Assembly (NCBI RefSeq): GCF_007680845.1
Contig: NZ_VEIY01000002.1
Coordinates: 85,701 to 144,257 of the forward strand
Reading direction: 5' to 3'
DNA length: 58,557 nucleotides
Source: Curtobacterium pusillum
GTDB taxonomy: Bacteria; Actinomycetota; Actinomycetes; Actinomycetales; Microbacteriaceae
Below are positions 44,415 to 52,993 of the stretch, piece after piece; position 1 is the first letter of the stretch, and the number at the start of each line of letters is the position of its first letter. The notes under the pieces are model-generated. The model did not search any database, had not been told where the DNA came from, and saw nothing but the letters and a program-made list of their open reading frames with translations. Made by a program: the position numbers and the translations under genes.

Positions 44415-44714
44415 ATGACCCTGCTGACGCCCGACGTGGACGAGCGCACCGACGCCCGCGCCGACGTCCGACCGGACTCCCCGTGGGTCGCGGTGGTGTG
44501 GGACGACCCCGTGAACCTCATGTCCTACGTCACCTACGTCTTCCAGCAGTACTTCGGGTTCCCCCGGCCCAAGGCCGAGCGGCTGATGCGCCAGGTGAAC
44601 GACGAGGGACGCGCGATCGTGGCGACGGGCCCGCGCGAGGCGATGGAGGCCCACGTCGAGGCGATGCACGGCTACGGTCTGCAGGCCTCCGTGGACAAGG
44701 CCCCGACGCCGTGA
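44415..44714 (+). CDS. clpS: ATP-dependent Clp protease adaptor ClpS
   Basis: A 99-residue adaptor that delivers N-degron substrates to ClpCP. The ClpS fold is shown by WVAVVWDDPVNLMSYVTYVFQ, then KAERLMRQVNDEGRAIVATG and EAMEAHVEAMHGYGL. DUF2017 overlaps its stop (GTGA). Confidence 0.94.
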   Translation: MTLLTPDVDERTDARADVRPDSPWVAVVWDDPVNLMSYVTYVFQQYFGFPRPKAERLMRQVNDEGRAIVATGPREAMEAHVEAMHGYGLQASVDKAPTP

Positions 44715-45187
44715 TCCCGTTCGTCCGCCGCCGCGACGGCGTGCACCTCGGCATGTCCTCCGGCGAGCGCTCCGTCCTCACGTCGCTCACCGAGCAGTTG
44801 CAGCAGGTCCTCGCCGGCGACCTGGCGTCGGACCCGGTCGCGGCGCGGATGTTCCCGGACGCCTACCGCGGTGACGCCGACGCGAGCGCCGAGTTCCGCC
44901 GGTGGACCGAGTCGGACCTGCTCGCGCAGAAGACGACGAACGCGTCGACGGTGCACGCCTGGCTGACGGGTGCGCGGGACGGGGCGTTCACCGTCGAGGA
45001 CGAGCAGGCCTGGCTCCGCTGCCTGACGGACCTGCGGCTGACGATCGCGGACCGGCTCGGCATCGTGGACGCCGCCACCGAGGAACGGTCGTACACGTCG
45101 GACGCCGGCGTCGGCCTGCGGGACGTCTACGACTGGCTCGGGTACGTGCAGGAGCACCTGGTCGAGACGCTCAGCGCGTCGCACTGA
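44711..45187 (+). CDS. DUF2017 family protein
   Basis: A 158-residue protein with GVHLGMSSGERSVLTSLTEQL, VAARMFPDAYRGDADASAEFR and a C-terminal GLRDVYDWLGYVQEHLVETL. It is translationally coupled to clpS, the usual actinobacterial arrangement. The function is unknown. Confidence 0.88.
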   Translation: MIPFVRRRDGVHLGMSSGERSVLTSLTEQLQQVLAGDLASDPVAARMFPDAYRGDADASAEFRRWTESDLLAQKTTNASTVHAWLTGARDGAFTVEDEQAWLRCLTDLRLTIADRLGIVDAATEERSYTSDAGVGLRDVYDWLGYVQEHLVETLSASH

Positions 45188-45247
45188 CGGTCGGCCGGGA
45201 GGCGCGGATCGCCTCCGCCCCGCCGGCTCCGGTGATCGACAGGTTGC

Positions 45248-45255
45248 CTTGCAAG
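45248..45255. promoter_or_regulatory. Small palindrome CTTGCAAG in marR promoter
   Basis: CTTGCAAG overlaps the -35 region (TTGCAA), 18 bases from the TACCGT -10 of marR. A likely autoregulatory site. Confidence 0.4.
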
Positions 45256-45272
45256 TCCACCTGCTGAAGTAG

Positions 45273-45278
45273 TACCGT
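45273..45278 (+). promoter_or_regulatory. -10 of leaderless marR promoter (TACCGT)
   Basis: TACCGT lies six bases before the ATG of the MarR gene, giving a leaderless transcript. Confidence 0.6.
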
Positions 45279-45284
45279 GTCGGT

Positions 45285-45710
45285 ATGGAATCACGCGCGA
45301 CGGACGAACTCGCCGGGGAGCTGCTCACGCTGTACGGCAAGATCCGCCGCACCACGCTCGTCGGCAAGGTCGACGACGTCACCGCCTCCCAGTCCGCCGT
45401 CCTCGGCCGGCTCATCCGGGACGGTGCCACGACCACGGCCGAGCTCGCCCGCGCCGAGGGCGTCCGGCCGCAGTCGATGGGGGCGACCGTCCAGGCCCTG
45501 GTCGACCTCGGCCTCGTCACGCGGGAGCCCGACCCCGAGGACGGCCGCCGCACGATCGTCAGCGCCACCGACGCCGGGCGCACCGCGCGTGACGACTCGC
45601 ACCGTTCCCGCACCCGCCTGCTCGCCGAACGGCTGGCGTCCCTCGACCCCGACGACCGCGCCACCGTCGCGCGGTCGATCGCCATCCTCGGCCCCGTCGT
45701 CGAACCCTGA
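45285..45710 (+). CDS. MarR family transcriptional regulator
   Basis: A 141-residue winged-helix regulator: SQSAVLGRLIRDGATTTAELARAEGVRPQSMGATVQALVDLGLVTR is the DNA-binding part, followed by the wing PEDGRRTIVSATDAG. It precedes an MFS exporter and probably represses it. The promoter holds a short palindrome. Confidence 0.9.
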   Translation: MESRATDELAGELLTLYGKIRRTTLVGKVDDVTASQSAVLGRLIRDGATTTAELARAEGVRPQSMGATVQALVDLGLVTREPDPEDGRRTIVSATDAGRTARDDSHRSRTRLLAERLASLDPDDRATVARSIAILGPVVEP

Positions 45711-45720
45711 AGGACTGACC

Positions 45721-47151
45721 GTCACGTCCACCGCAACCGCCTCCACCCCCGTCACGCCGGCGACCGGCCCGAAGGGCAGTGGCTTCGGCCCGAAGCTGCT
45801 CGTCCCCGTCCTGGTCGGCCCGCTGCTCAACCCGATCAACACCACGATGGTGTCGGTCGCCCTCGCGCCGATCTCCCGCGACCTCGGGATCGGTGCGGCG
45901 CAGGCGATCTGGCTCGTCGCCGCCCTCTACCTCGCGAGTGCGATCGCCCAGCCGACGATGGGGAAGCTCGCCGACCGGTTCGGGCCGAAGAAGGTCTTCC
46001 TCACGGGGCTCGTCATCGTCGGCGTCGCGGGCATCGTGCCCGAGTTCCTGACCGGCTTCGGCGGTGCGGTGTTCGCGCGCGTGCTCATCGGCATCGGTAC
46101 GTCCTCGGCCTACCCGGCGGCGCTCACCACCCTCCGCCAGCACTCGGCCCGCATCGGCAAGCCGACCCCGTCGCTCGTGCTCGGCGCGCTGTCGATCACC
46201 TCGCTCGTGTCGGCCGCCGCCGGCCCGCCGCTCGGGGGCGCACTCATCGCGGCCTTCGGGTGGCACGCGATCTTCCTGGTCAACGTGCCGCTCGCCGTCT
46301 TCGGCATCGTCGTGTCCGCGCTCTGGCTGCCGTCCGACAAGCTCCGCCCCCGCAGCGACGAGGACCTGCCCGTCCTCACCGCACTGGACCCGCTCGGCAT
46401 GCTGCTCATGACCGGCGCGGTGTCGGCGCTGCTCGTGTTCCTGCTCGACCTGTCCGCCGGCCTCTGGTGGTTGCTGGGCGTCGCGATCGTGCTGCTCGCG
46501 GCGCTCGTGCTGTGGGAGCTCCGCGCGCGGAAGCCCTTCGTGGACGTCCGGCTGCTGGCGCGGAACGGCGCACTGTCCCGGACCTACGTGCGACTGTTCC
46601 TGGCCTACCTGCTGGCGTACACGATGACGTACGGCTTCTCGCAGTGGGTGCAGGACGTCGCCGGGTACTCGAGCGACGTCGCCGGGTACCTCCAGCTGCC
46701 AGCGGCCCTGGTCGCCGGCGTCGCGTCGTTCCTCGTCGCGCGGAAGACCGCCGTGCGCATCCCGTTGATCATCGCGGCCGTCGTGCCGGTCCTCGGCGGG
46801 CTCCTGCTCCTGCTCCTGCACGCCGGGTCGCCCGTGCTGCTGCTCGTGCTCGCGCCGGCCCTGTTCGGCGTGCCGCAGGCCCTGGCGTCCGTGTCGAACC
46901 AGGCGGCGCTGTACCGGGTCGTGCCGTCGGAGTACATCGGCACCGCCGCCGGGCTCTCCCGCACCAGCGTCTACATCGGCGCGATCGGGGCGTCCTCGCT
47001 CATCGGCGGTGTCTTCGGTCAGGCCCCGACCACCCCCGACCTGCACGTGCTCGCCTGGGTGATCATCGGGGTCGGGGTGCTCCTCAGCGTCCTGACCATC
47101 GCCGACCGCGCCCTCGGGAAGCCGCTCCCCGCACCAGGCCCGGTAGCCTGA
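45721..47151 (+). CDS. MFS transporter (DHA2-like), start codon unclear
   Basis: About 476 residues with 12-14 spans. The first is KLLVPVLVGPLLNPINTTMVSVALAPI; the loop GKLADRFGPKKVF is the MFS motif A. It is probably a multidrug exporter controlled by the MarR gene 10 bases upstream. There is no ATG, GTG or TTG in frame between the marR stop and this first span: the AAGGA ribosome site is followed by GTC ACG. The next canonical start, ATG 45847, would remove part of span 1. The start coordinate here is nominal. Confidence 0.85.
   Translation, partial: VTSTATASTPVTPATGPKGSGFGPKLLVPVLVGPLLNPINTTMVSVALAPISRDLGIGAAQAIWLVAALYLASAIAQPTMGKLADRFGPKKVFLTGLVIVGVAGIVPEFLTGFGGAVFARVLIGIGTSSAYPAALTTLRQHSARIGKPTPSLVLGALSITSLVSAAAGPPLGGALIAAFGWHAIFLVNVPLAVFGIVVSALWLPSDKLRPRSDEDLPVLTALDPLGMLLMTGAVSALLVFLLDLSAGLWWLLGVAIVLLAALVLWELRARKPFVDVRLLARNGALSRTYVRLFLAYLLAYTMTYGFSQWVQDVAGYSSDVAGYLQLPAALVAGVASFLVARKTAVRIPLIIAAVVPVLGGLLLLLLHAGSPVLLLVLAPALFGVPQALASVSNQAALYRVVPSEYIGTAAGLSRTSVYIGAIGASSLIGGVFGQAPTTPDLHVLAWVIIGVGVLLSVLTIADRALGKPLPAPGPVA
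47144..47149 (+). promoter_or_regulatory. -10 of leaderless purU promoter (TAGCCT)
   Basis: TAGCCT, six bases, then the GTG of purU. The hexamer overlaps the MFS stop region. Confidence 0.6.
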
Positions 47152-47155
47152 ACCG

Positions 47156-48025
47156 GTGACCGACCCGATCGACGCGCCCCCCACGCACTGGACCCTCACC
47201 CTGGTCTGCGACGACCAGCCCGGGATCGTGCACGCCGTCTCCGGAGCGGTCGTGGCGGCGAACGGCAACATCACGGAGTCGCAGCAGTTCTCGAGCGTCG
47301 ACACGAACACCTTCTTCATGCGCCTGCAGGTCATGGCCCCGGTCGACCGCGCCGCGTTCGAAGCCGCGATCGCCCCCGTCGCCGAGCGCTACGCCGCCCG
47401 CGTGCAGCTCGACGTCGTCGGCCGGCCGCTCCGCACGCTGGTGCTCGTGTCGAAGGCCGGGCACTGCCTCAACGACCTCCTCTACCGGCAGCGCGGCGGG
47501 CAGCTCCCGATCGAGGTCCCCCTCGTACTGTCGAACCACGCGGACCTCTCGGACCTCGCGGCGTTCTACTCCGTGCCGTTCGAGCACCGCCCCGTGACCG
47601 ACGCCGCCGCGAAGCAGGCGATGGAGCGCCGGATCCTGCAGGCGGTCGAGGAGCACGACATCGAGCTCGTCGTCCTCGCCCGGTACATGCAGATCCTGTC
47701 GCCGGAGCTGTGCGCGGCGCTCGAGGGTCGCGCGGTGAACATCCACCACTCGTTCCTGCCCGGCTTCAAGGGTGCGAACCCGTACCGGCAGGCGCACGCC
47801 CGCGGGGTGAAGCTGATCGGTGCGACGGCGCACTTCGTCACGAGCGACCTCGACGAGGGCCCGATCATCGAGCAGAACGTCGTCCGCGTCGACCACACGA
47901 AGGACCCCGCGGACCTCGTGTCGATCGGGCAGGACGAGGAGTCCCGCACCCTCACCCAGGCGGTGCGCTGGATCGCGGAGGACCGCGTCCTCCTCGACGG
48001 CGCCCGCACCATCATCTTCAAGTAG
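47156..48025 (+). CDS. purU: Formyltetrahydrofolate deformylase
   Basis: A 289-residue enzyme hydrolysing 10-formyl-THF to formate and THF. It has an N-terminal ACT domain (LVCDDQPGIVHAVSG) and a formyltransferase-like domain with IHHSFLPGFKGANPY and the catalytic Asp in VTSDLDEGPIIEQ. The leaderless start is GTG 47156. DUF2568 follows by 8 bases. Confidence 0.94.
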   Translation: MTDPIDAPPTHWTLTLVCDDQPGIVHAVSGAVVAANGNITESQQFSSVDTNTFFMRLQVMAPVDRAAFEAAIAPVAERYAARVQLDVVGRPLRTLVLVSKAGHCLNDLLYRQRGGQLPIEVPLVLSNHADLSDLAAFYSVPFEHRPVTDAAAKQAMERRILQAVEEHDIELVVLARYMQILSPELCAALEGRAVNIHHSFLPGFKGANPYRQAHARGVKLIGATAHFVTSDLDEGPIIEQNVVRVDHTKDPADLVSIGQDEESRTLTQAVRWIAEDRVLLDGARTIIFK

Positions 48026-48033
48026 GCAGCACC

Positions 48034-48441
48034 ATGACGAACGGTCCGCAGTCCCCGGTCGACTGGGGCGAGGTCCCCGATCCGTCCGCGATCGGCAAGC
48101 CCCGCCGCGAGTTCGACGGCTGGCGGGTGCTCCGCATCGTCGTCTGCGCGTTCGGGCTCGTGTCGCTGGCGTACTGGGGCTACATCGCGTGGCCGTTCCC
48201 GATGCCGGGGATCCTCTTCATGGTCGGGGCCCCGGTGTTCGCGGCGCTGGTCTGGTACTTCTTCCGGTCCCCGGCCTCTCCGATCCAGACGGACGTCGTC
48301 GGCAAGACGATCGTCGAGGTCGCGCTGGTGGTCGCGGCGGGGAGTTGCTGGATCTCGATCGGGCACCCCGTCGTGGGCCTCGTCTTCATCGTGATCGCGG
48401 CCCTGAGCGGCGTGATCGCGTTCCGCAAGGAGACCGCGTGA
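48034..48441 (+). CDS. DUF2568-like small membrane protein
   Basis: A 135-residue protein with four spans (WRVLRIVVCAFGLVSLAYWGY, PGILFMVGAPVFAALVWYFF, TIVEVALVVAAGSCWISIG and VVGLVFIVIAALSGVIAF). It resembles DUF2568 (YrdB) proteins. nagA overlaps its stop (GTGA). Confidence 0.75.
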   Translation: MTNGPQSPVDWGEVPDPSAIGKPRREFDGWRVLRIVVCAFGLVSLAYWGYIAWPFPMPGILFMVGAPVFAALVWYFFRSPASPIQTDVVGKTIVEVALVVAAGSCWISIGHPVVGLVFIVIAALSGVIAFRKETA

Positions 48442-49613
48442 CCGCGCCGCGCCTCCCGACCGGCCTGGAGGCGCACCGCACCCTGGTCCGTGCGGCCCGC
48501 GTCGTCGACGCGGCCGGCTCCACCGCCGACGGCTGGGTCCTGCTGTCGGGCGACACCATCAGCGCGGTCGGCTCCGGCCCCGATACCCCTGCGGCGACCT
48601 CGGTCGACGACGTCGTCGACCTCGGCGACGCGGTCCTGACGCCCGGCTTCATCGACCTGCACGGCCACGGCGGTGCGACCGAGGCGTACGAGGACGACTC
48701 GTTCGCGGCCGCCCTCGCCGCACACCGGGCGCACGGCACGACCCGGTCCGTCCTGTCCCTCGTCGCGAACCCGGTCTCGGCGCTCGAGGCGTCGCTCGAC
48801 CGGGTGCGCACCGTGATGGCGGACGACCCGCTCGTGCTCGGGGCGCACCTGGAGGGGCCGTTCCTCTCCCCGCACAACAAGGGCGCGCACAACGAGTCGT
48901 TCCTGATCGACCCGACCCCCGACGCCGTCTCCGCGGTGCTCGCGGCGGGTGCGGGCGTGCTGCGGCAGATCACGATCGCGCCGGAGCTCCCGGGGGCGCT
49001 GGCCGCGATCGAGCGCTTCGTCGACGCGGGTGTCGTCGTCGCCGTCGGGCACACCGTCTGCTCGTACGAGCAGGCCCGAGCGGCCTTCGACGCCGGTGCG
49101 ACCGTCCTCACGCACGCGTTCAACGCCATGCCGGGGATCCACCACCGTGCTCCCGGTCCGATCGCGGCCGCGGTGGCGGACGACCGGGTGACGCTCGAGC
49201 TGATCCTCGACGGCGTGCACGTGCACCCCGTGGTGGCGTCGATGCTCATGCGTGCGGCCCCGGACCGCGTGGCGTTCATCACCGACGCCATGGGCGCAGC
49301 GGGAGCCGCCGACGGGTCGTACACGCTGGGTTCGCTCGCGGTGACGGTCACGGACGGGGTCGCCCACGTCGCGGGGACGGACACCATCGCAGGGTCGACG
49401 CTCACGCAGGACGTGGCACTCCGGAACGCGGTCACCCTCGCCGGACAGTCGTTGCCCCACGCGGTGGCGGCGCTGACGAGCGTGCCGGCGGCCGCGCTGG
49501 GGCTCGGCGACCGGCTGGGCCGGTTGGCTCCAGGGTTCGCCGCGGACCTCGTGGCGATGTCGCCGTCGTTCGAGGTGCAGCGGGTGTGGGGCGCGGGGCG
49601 TGAGCTCGGCTGA
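48438..49613 (+). CDS. nagA: N-acetylglucosamine-6-phosphate deacetylase
   Basis: A 391-residue metallohydrolase of GlcNAc catabolism. Motifs: IDLHGHGG, HLEGPFLSPHNKGAH, VGHTVCS, THAFNAM, DGVHVHP and ITDAMGA. The GTG overlaps the upstream stop. Its N-terminal codons include most of the 15-base motif (48461). nagB lies about 2.5 kb away on the opposite strand. Confidence 0.93.
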   Translation: MTAPRLPTGLEAHRTLVRAARVVDAAGSTADGWVLLSGDTISAVGSGPDTPAATSVDDVVDLGDAVLTPGFIDLHGHGGATEAYEDDSFAAALAAHRAHGTTRSVLSLVANPVSALEASLDRVRTVMADDPLVLGAHLEGPFLSPHNKGAHNESFLIDPTPDAVSAVLAAGAGVLRQITIAPELPGALAAIERFVDAGVVVAVGHTVCSYEQARAAFDAGATVLTHAFNAMPGIHHRAPGPIAAAVADDRVTLELILDGVHVHPVVASMLMRAAPDRVAFITDAMGAAGAADGSYTLGSLAVTVTDGVAHVAGTDTIAGSTLTQDVALRNAVTLAGQSLPHAVAALTSVPAAALGLGDRLGRLAPGFAADLVAMSPSFEVQRVWGAGRELG

Positions 49614-49622
49614 GCCCGACGG

Positions 49623-50843
49623 TCACACGACGATCTGCGCGCTGGCGTCGTCGTCGGCCGTGACGGTGAACGCCGTCGAGCTCCCCCGGACCTCCGCCCG
49701 GTAGTCGCCGCGGAACCCCTGCACCCGCACCTGACCCCGTTCGTCGGTGCGGAGCGTCGTCGGACCGAGCCACCACTCCTCCTTGACCAGGCGGCGGAGC
49801 ACGTCGTACGAGGGCTTCGGGGTGCCGTCGGCGCGGACGAGCCCGATCGGTGCGCCGAGCCACGCGCCGGCGTCGGTGATGCCCCAGTACGTGATCGCCT
49901 CGACGGACGGGTGGCCGACGAGGCTGCGGTAGTGCCGCTCGAGGTCGTCGGCCTGGCGCGCCTCTCCCTCCGGGGTCGACGGCCACGACGGCACCTGGTG
50001 GTCGTTGAGGTCGACGATGTGGGCCGGCATCAGGTCGCCCGAGACCAGCGACGTCTCGGTCAGGTGCAGCGGCAGTCCGTAGCGGGCGAACCGGTCCACC
50101 ATCGCGAGCATCGTCTCCTCGCCCCAGTAGCCCTGGTGCATGTGGGTCTGCAGCCCGATCGCGTCGATCTGCACCCCCGCTTCGAGGACGCCCTCGATCA
50201 GGCACTCGTACGCGCTCGAGAGGTCGAAGTCGTTGAGGAGGAGCGTCGCGTGCGGGTTCGCGGCCCGCGCTTCCTCGAAGGCCATCCGGATCATCGGGAT
50301 GCGGCCCTTCGCCCGGGCGAGCGGCGTGATCGCGTTGTCGCCGTTGTCGAACACCGGCATGATGACGACCTCGTTGATCGCGTCCCAGGTGTCGACGAGC
50401 CCGGCGAAGCCCGTGACCTCACGGCGGATCCGTTCGCGCTGCAGCCGTTCGACCTCGTCCAGCGGGAGGCCGAGGAGCCAGTCCGGCTGCACGGTGTGCC
50501 AGACGAGCGGGTGGCCCTTCAGAGCAGTGCCCCGTGCGCGGAACCACTCCGCCGTCGCGCGGAGGCGGTCCGTGTCCGGGGCGCCGCGCTCCGGTTCGAA
50601 GCGGCCCCAGTAGAACGGCAGGGTCGCGGTGTTGAAGACGTCGGTGAAGAGGTCCGCCAGGTGCTCCGTGCCGACGTCGGGCTCACCGTTCGCGAGCCCG
50701 ATGAAGTCGAAGCCGATGTTGCCGAAGCCGAACGCGTGGCGGGTCTGTTCGACGGTCAGGTCGACTCCGGGCAGCGGCCTGCCCGTACCGTCGACGATCG
50801 TCAGGGTCGTCTCACCGAAGCGGTGCTCTGTGCCGTGCGTCAT
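49623..50843 (-). CDS. GH10 endo-1,4-beta-xylanase, apparently intracellular
   Basis: A 406-residue protein. A short N-terminal beta-region precedes a GH10 barrel: WGRFEPERGAPD, LKGHPLVWHTVQPDWL, the acid/base Glu in DTWDAINEVV and the nucleophile Glu in LHLTETSL. A small beta-sandwich C-terminus (from about 345) follows. No signal peptide or membrane span is present. ATG 50843 follows GGAGGA with six bases between. It probably trims imported xylo-oligosaccharides. Confidence 0.85.
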   Translation of the reverse strand: MTHGTEHRFGETTLTIVDGTGRPLPGVDLTVEQTRHAFGFGNIGFDFIGLANGEPDVGTEHLADLFTDVFNTATLPFYWGRFEPERGAPDTDRLRATAEWFRARGTALKGHPLVWHTVQPDWLLGLPLDEVERLQRERIRREVTGFAGLVDTWDAINEVVIMPVFDNGDNAITPLARAKGRIPMIRMAFEEARAANPHATLLLNDFDLSSAYECLIEGVLEAGVQIDAIGLQTHMHQGYWGEETMLAMVDRFARYGLPLHLTETSLVSGDLMPAHIVDLNDHQVPSWPSTPEGEARQADDLERHYRSLVGHPSVEAITYWGITDAGAWLGAPIGLVRADGTPKPSYDVLRRLVKEEWWLGPTTLRTDERGQVRVQGFRGDYRAEVRGSSTAFTVTADDDASAQIVV

Positions 50844-50876
50844 CGCGCGTCCTCCGACGTCCTCGTCCGGGATTTG

Positions 50877-50888
50877 TTGCGCGCGCAA
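50877..50888. promoter_or_regulatory. Palindrome TTGCGCGCGCAA in xylanase promoter
   Basis: A 12-base perfect palindrome, about 35 bases upstream of the xylanase ATG. This is the kind of site bound by LacI-family regulators of plant-polysaccharide genes. No LacI gene is in the window. Confidence 0.5.
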
Positions 50889-50951
50889 ACATAGCACCAC
50901 GATCGGTCGACGTCACTGCCGAGTTCCGGATCCGGCTGCGAGGATGGGCCC

Positions 50952-52139
50952 ATGAGCGTCATGGTCTCCACGTTCGATGCCCTCCGCACCCGCACGAGCG
51001 AGAAGTACACGGCCTACCCGCCGGACGTGCTGCCGATGTTCGTCGCCGAGATGGACAGCCAGCTCGCCGAACCCGTGCGGGACGCCCTCGTGGCGGCCGT
51101 CACCAACGGGGACACCGGGTACGTCGGCCACCGCCGGGTCCTCCCAGAGGCCTTCGCCGACTTCGCCGAGGACCGCTGGCGCTGGCACGTCGACCCCGAC
51201 CTCGTCCGGACCACCACGGACGTCTCGGTCGCAGCGGTCGAGACCCTCCGCCGGGTCATCGAGCCGGGCGACCAGGTCGTCATCATGCCGCCCGTGTACC
51301 CGCCGTTCTGGGAGTACGTGACCGAGGCGGGCGGCTCCGTGACCGAGGTGCCGCTCCTCGCACCGGACGGCCCGGCCGACCCCTTCGACACCACGGCCGG
51401 CTGGCGGATGGACCTCGACGGCATCGCCCGGGCGTTCTCCGACGGTGCCCGGACGGTCCTGCTCTGCAACCCGCACAACCCGCTCGGGCTCGTGCACTCC
51501 CGCGACGACCTCGCTGCCCTCGCCCGGCTGGCCGCGGAGTGGGACGCCGTGGTGGTGTCCGACGAGATCCACGCGCCCCTCGTGCACGCCGACGCGGTCT
51601 TCACGCCGTTCCTCGACTCGTGCCCCGAGGCGGCGGAGCTCGGCGTCGCCCTGACGAGTGCGAGCAAGGCGTGGAACCTCGCCGGAACGAAGTGCGCGCT
51701 CATGGTCGGCGCCTCGGACCGGGCACGCGCCTGGTTCGACGGGATGCCGACCGAGGTGGTCGAGCGCACCGGCATCCTCGGCTACACCGCGAGCGTGGCC
51801 GCGTTCCGCGAGGGCGGCCCGTGGCTCGCGTCGCTCCTCACCGAGTTGGCCGCGAACCGGCGCACGCTGGCCGAGCGGCTCGGCGACGTCCTGCCCGGCT
51901 CGGGCTACCGGCAGCCGCAGGCGTCGTACCTCGCGTGGCTCGACCTCCGCGCGCTCCCGTGGGGCGACGACCCCGCGACCGCGCTCGTCGACGAGGCGAA
52001 GGTCGCGCTCGGCCGCGGCCTGGACTTCGGACGGCAGGGTTCCGGCCACCTGCGCCTGAACTTCGGCTGCTCGGCGGAGACCCTCGACGAAGGACTCAGC
52101 CGTCTGCACGCCGCGTGGTCGCGACGTGCAGACGGCTGA
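50952..52139 (+). CDS. MalY/PatB-type aminotransferase or cystathionine beta-lyase
   Basis: A 395-residue PLP enzyme of fold type I. The PLP lysine is in TSASKAWNLAGTK, as in MalY/PatB. Other features are PVYPPFW, CNPHNPLGLV and SDEIHAPLV. It is probably a C-S lyase (cystathionine to homocysteine); aminotransferase activity cannot be excluded. GAGGAT lies just before ATG, a possible leaderless start. Confidence 0.85.
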   Translation: MSVMVSTFDALRTRTSEKYTAYPPDVLPMFVAEMDSQLAEPVRDALVAAVTNGDTGYVGHRRVLPEAFADFAEDRWRWHVDPDLVRTTTDVSVAAVETLRRVIEPGDQVVIMPPVYPPFWEYVTEAGGSVTEVPLLAPDGPADPFDTTAGWRMDLDGIARAFSDGARTVLLCNPHNPLGLVHSRDDLAALARLAAEWDAVVVSDEIHAPLVHADAVFTPFLDSCPEAAELGVALTSASKAWNLAGTKCALMVGASDRARAWFDGMPTEVVERTGILGYTASVAAFREGGPWLASLLTELAANRRTLAERLGDVLPGSGYRQPQASYLAWLDLRALPWGDDPATALVDEAKVALGRGLDFGRQGSGHLRLNFGCSAETLDEGLSRLHAAWSRRADG

Positions 52140-52148
52140 GCCGGGGTC

Positions 52149-52934
52149 CTACTCGAAGCGCTGCCAGGCCGGCTTGTTCGCGTACGTGTACCGGTAGTAG
52201 TCGGCGAGCTGCAGGCCGGCCGCGGCTTCCTCGTCGACCACGACGGTCGCGTGCTGGTGCAGCTGCAGCGCGGACCCGGGGACGAACGACGACAGCGGCC
52301 CCTCGACCGCGGCGGCGACGGCGTCGGCCTTCGACGAGCCCTGCGCCACGAGGACGAGCTCACGGGCGTCGAGGATGGTGCCAAGCCCCTGCGTCATGCA
52401 GTGCGTGGGCACCTGCTCGAGGGAGTCGAAGAACCGGGCGTTCGCTTCGCGGGTGGACGGCGCGAGGGTCTTGATGCGGGTCCGGGACGCGAACGACGAC
52501 GTCGGCTCGTTGAACCCGATGTGCCCGTTCGCCCCGATGCCGAGGATCTGCACGTCGACCCCGCCGGCGGCACGGATCGCGGCGTCGTACTCCTTCGCGG
52601 CGAACTCAAGGTCGGCGGCGCGACCGTCCGGCACCCGCACGCGCGACGGGTCGAACCCGAGCGGGCCGATGACGTCGCGGGCGATGACGCTCGCGTACGA
52701 CTCGGGGTGCTCGAGCGGGATGCCGACGTACTCGTCGAGGGCGAACGCTCGGGCCTCCGCGAACGAGATGTCACCCGCCTCGACGCGACGCTGCAGGTCG
52801 GTGTAGATGCCCTGCGGGCTGGAGCCGGTGGCGACTCCGATGACGGCGGACGGCTTCTTCGCGACGACGGAGGCGATCTTGGCCGCGGCGACGCGGCCGA
52901 CCTCTTCCGGCGTGGGCAGGATGATGATCTCCAC
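52149..52934 (-). CDS. nagB: Glucosamine-6-phosphate deaminase
   Basis: A 261-residue enzyme turning GlcN-6-P into fructose-6-P and ammonia. Typical features are VIGVATGSSPQGIYTDL, FALDEYVGI, ILGIGANGHIGFNEP and VAQGSSKADAV. GTG start at 52934, leaderless: TAGGCT and six bases upstream. A DasR-like operator overlaps the promoter. Confidence 0.95.
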   Translation of the reverse strand: MEIIILPTPEEVGRVAAAKIASVVAKKPSAVIGVATGSSPQGIYTDLQRRVEAGDISFAEARAFALDEYVGIPLEHPESYASVIARDVIGPLGFDPSRVRVPDGRAADLEFAAKEYDAAIRAAGGVDVQILGIGANGHIGFNEPTSSFASRTRIKTLAPSTREANARFFDSLEQVPTHCMTQGLGTILDARELVLVAQGSSKADAVAAAVEGPLSSFVPGSALQLHQHATVVVDEEAAAGLQLADYYRYTYANKPAWQRFE

Positions 52935-52945
52935 GGGGACAGCCT

Positions 52946-52961
52946 ACTGGTCATGACCAGT
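52946..52961. promoter_or_regulatory. DasR-like operator (dre) at nagB
   Basis: ACTGGTCATGACCAGT is a perfect 16-base palindrome that matches the dre consensus (ACTGGTCTAGACCAGT) except for the central two bases. It abuts the nagB -10 (TAGGCT, 52946-52941) and lies between nagB and the NUDIX gene, so GlcN-6-P-responsive repression is expected. Confidence 0.8.
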
Positions 52962-52981
52962 CCGCGACAGGGGCGTGTCGG

Positions 52982-52987
52982 TAGCGT
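52982..52987 (+). promoter_or_regulatory. -10 of leaderless NUDIX promoter (TAGCGT)
   Basis: TAGCGT, six bases, then ATG 52994. This promoter faces nagB. Confidence 0.6.
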
Positions 52988-52993
52988 GGTCGC

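Noticed and set aside
48461..48474. Motif copy in nagA as an intergenic element
   Set aside because: It is inside the coding N-terminus and matches only 14 of 15 bases, so it is not counted as an exact copy.
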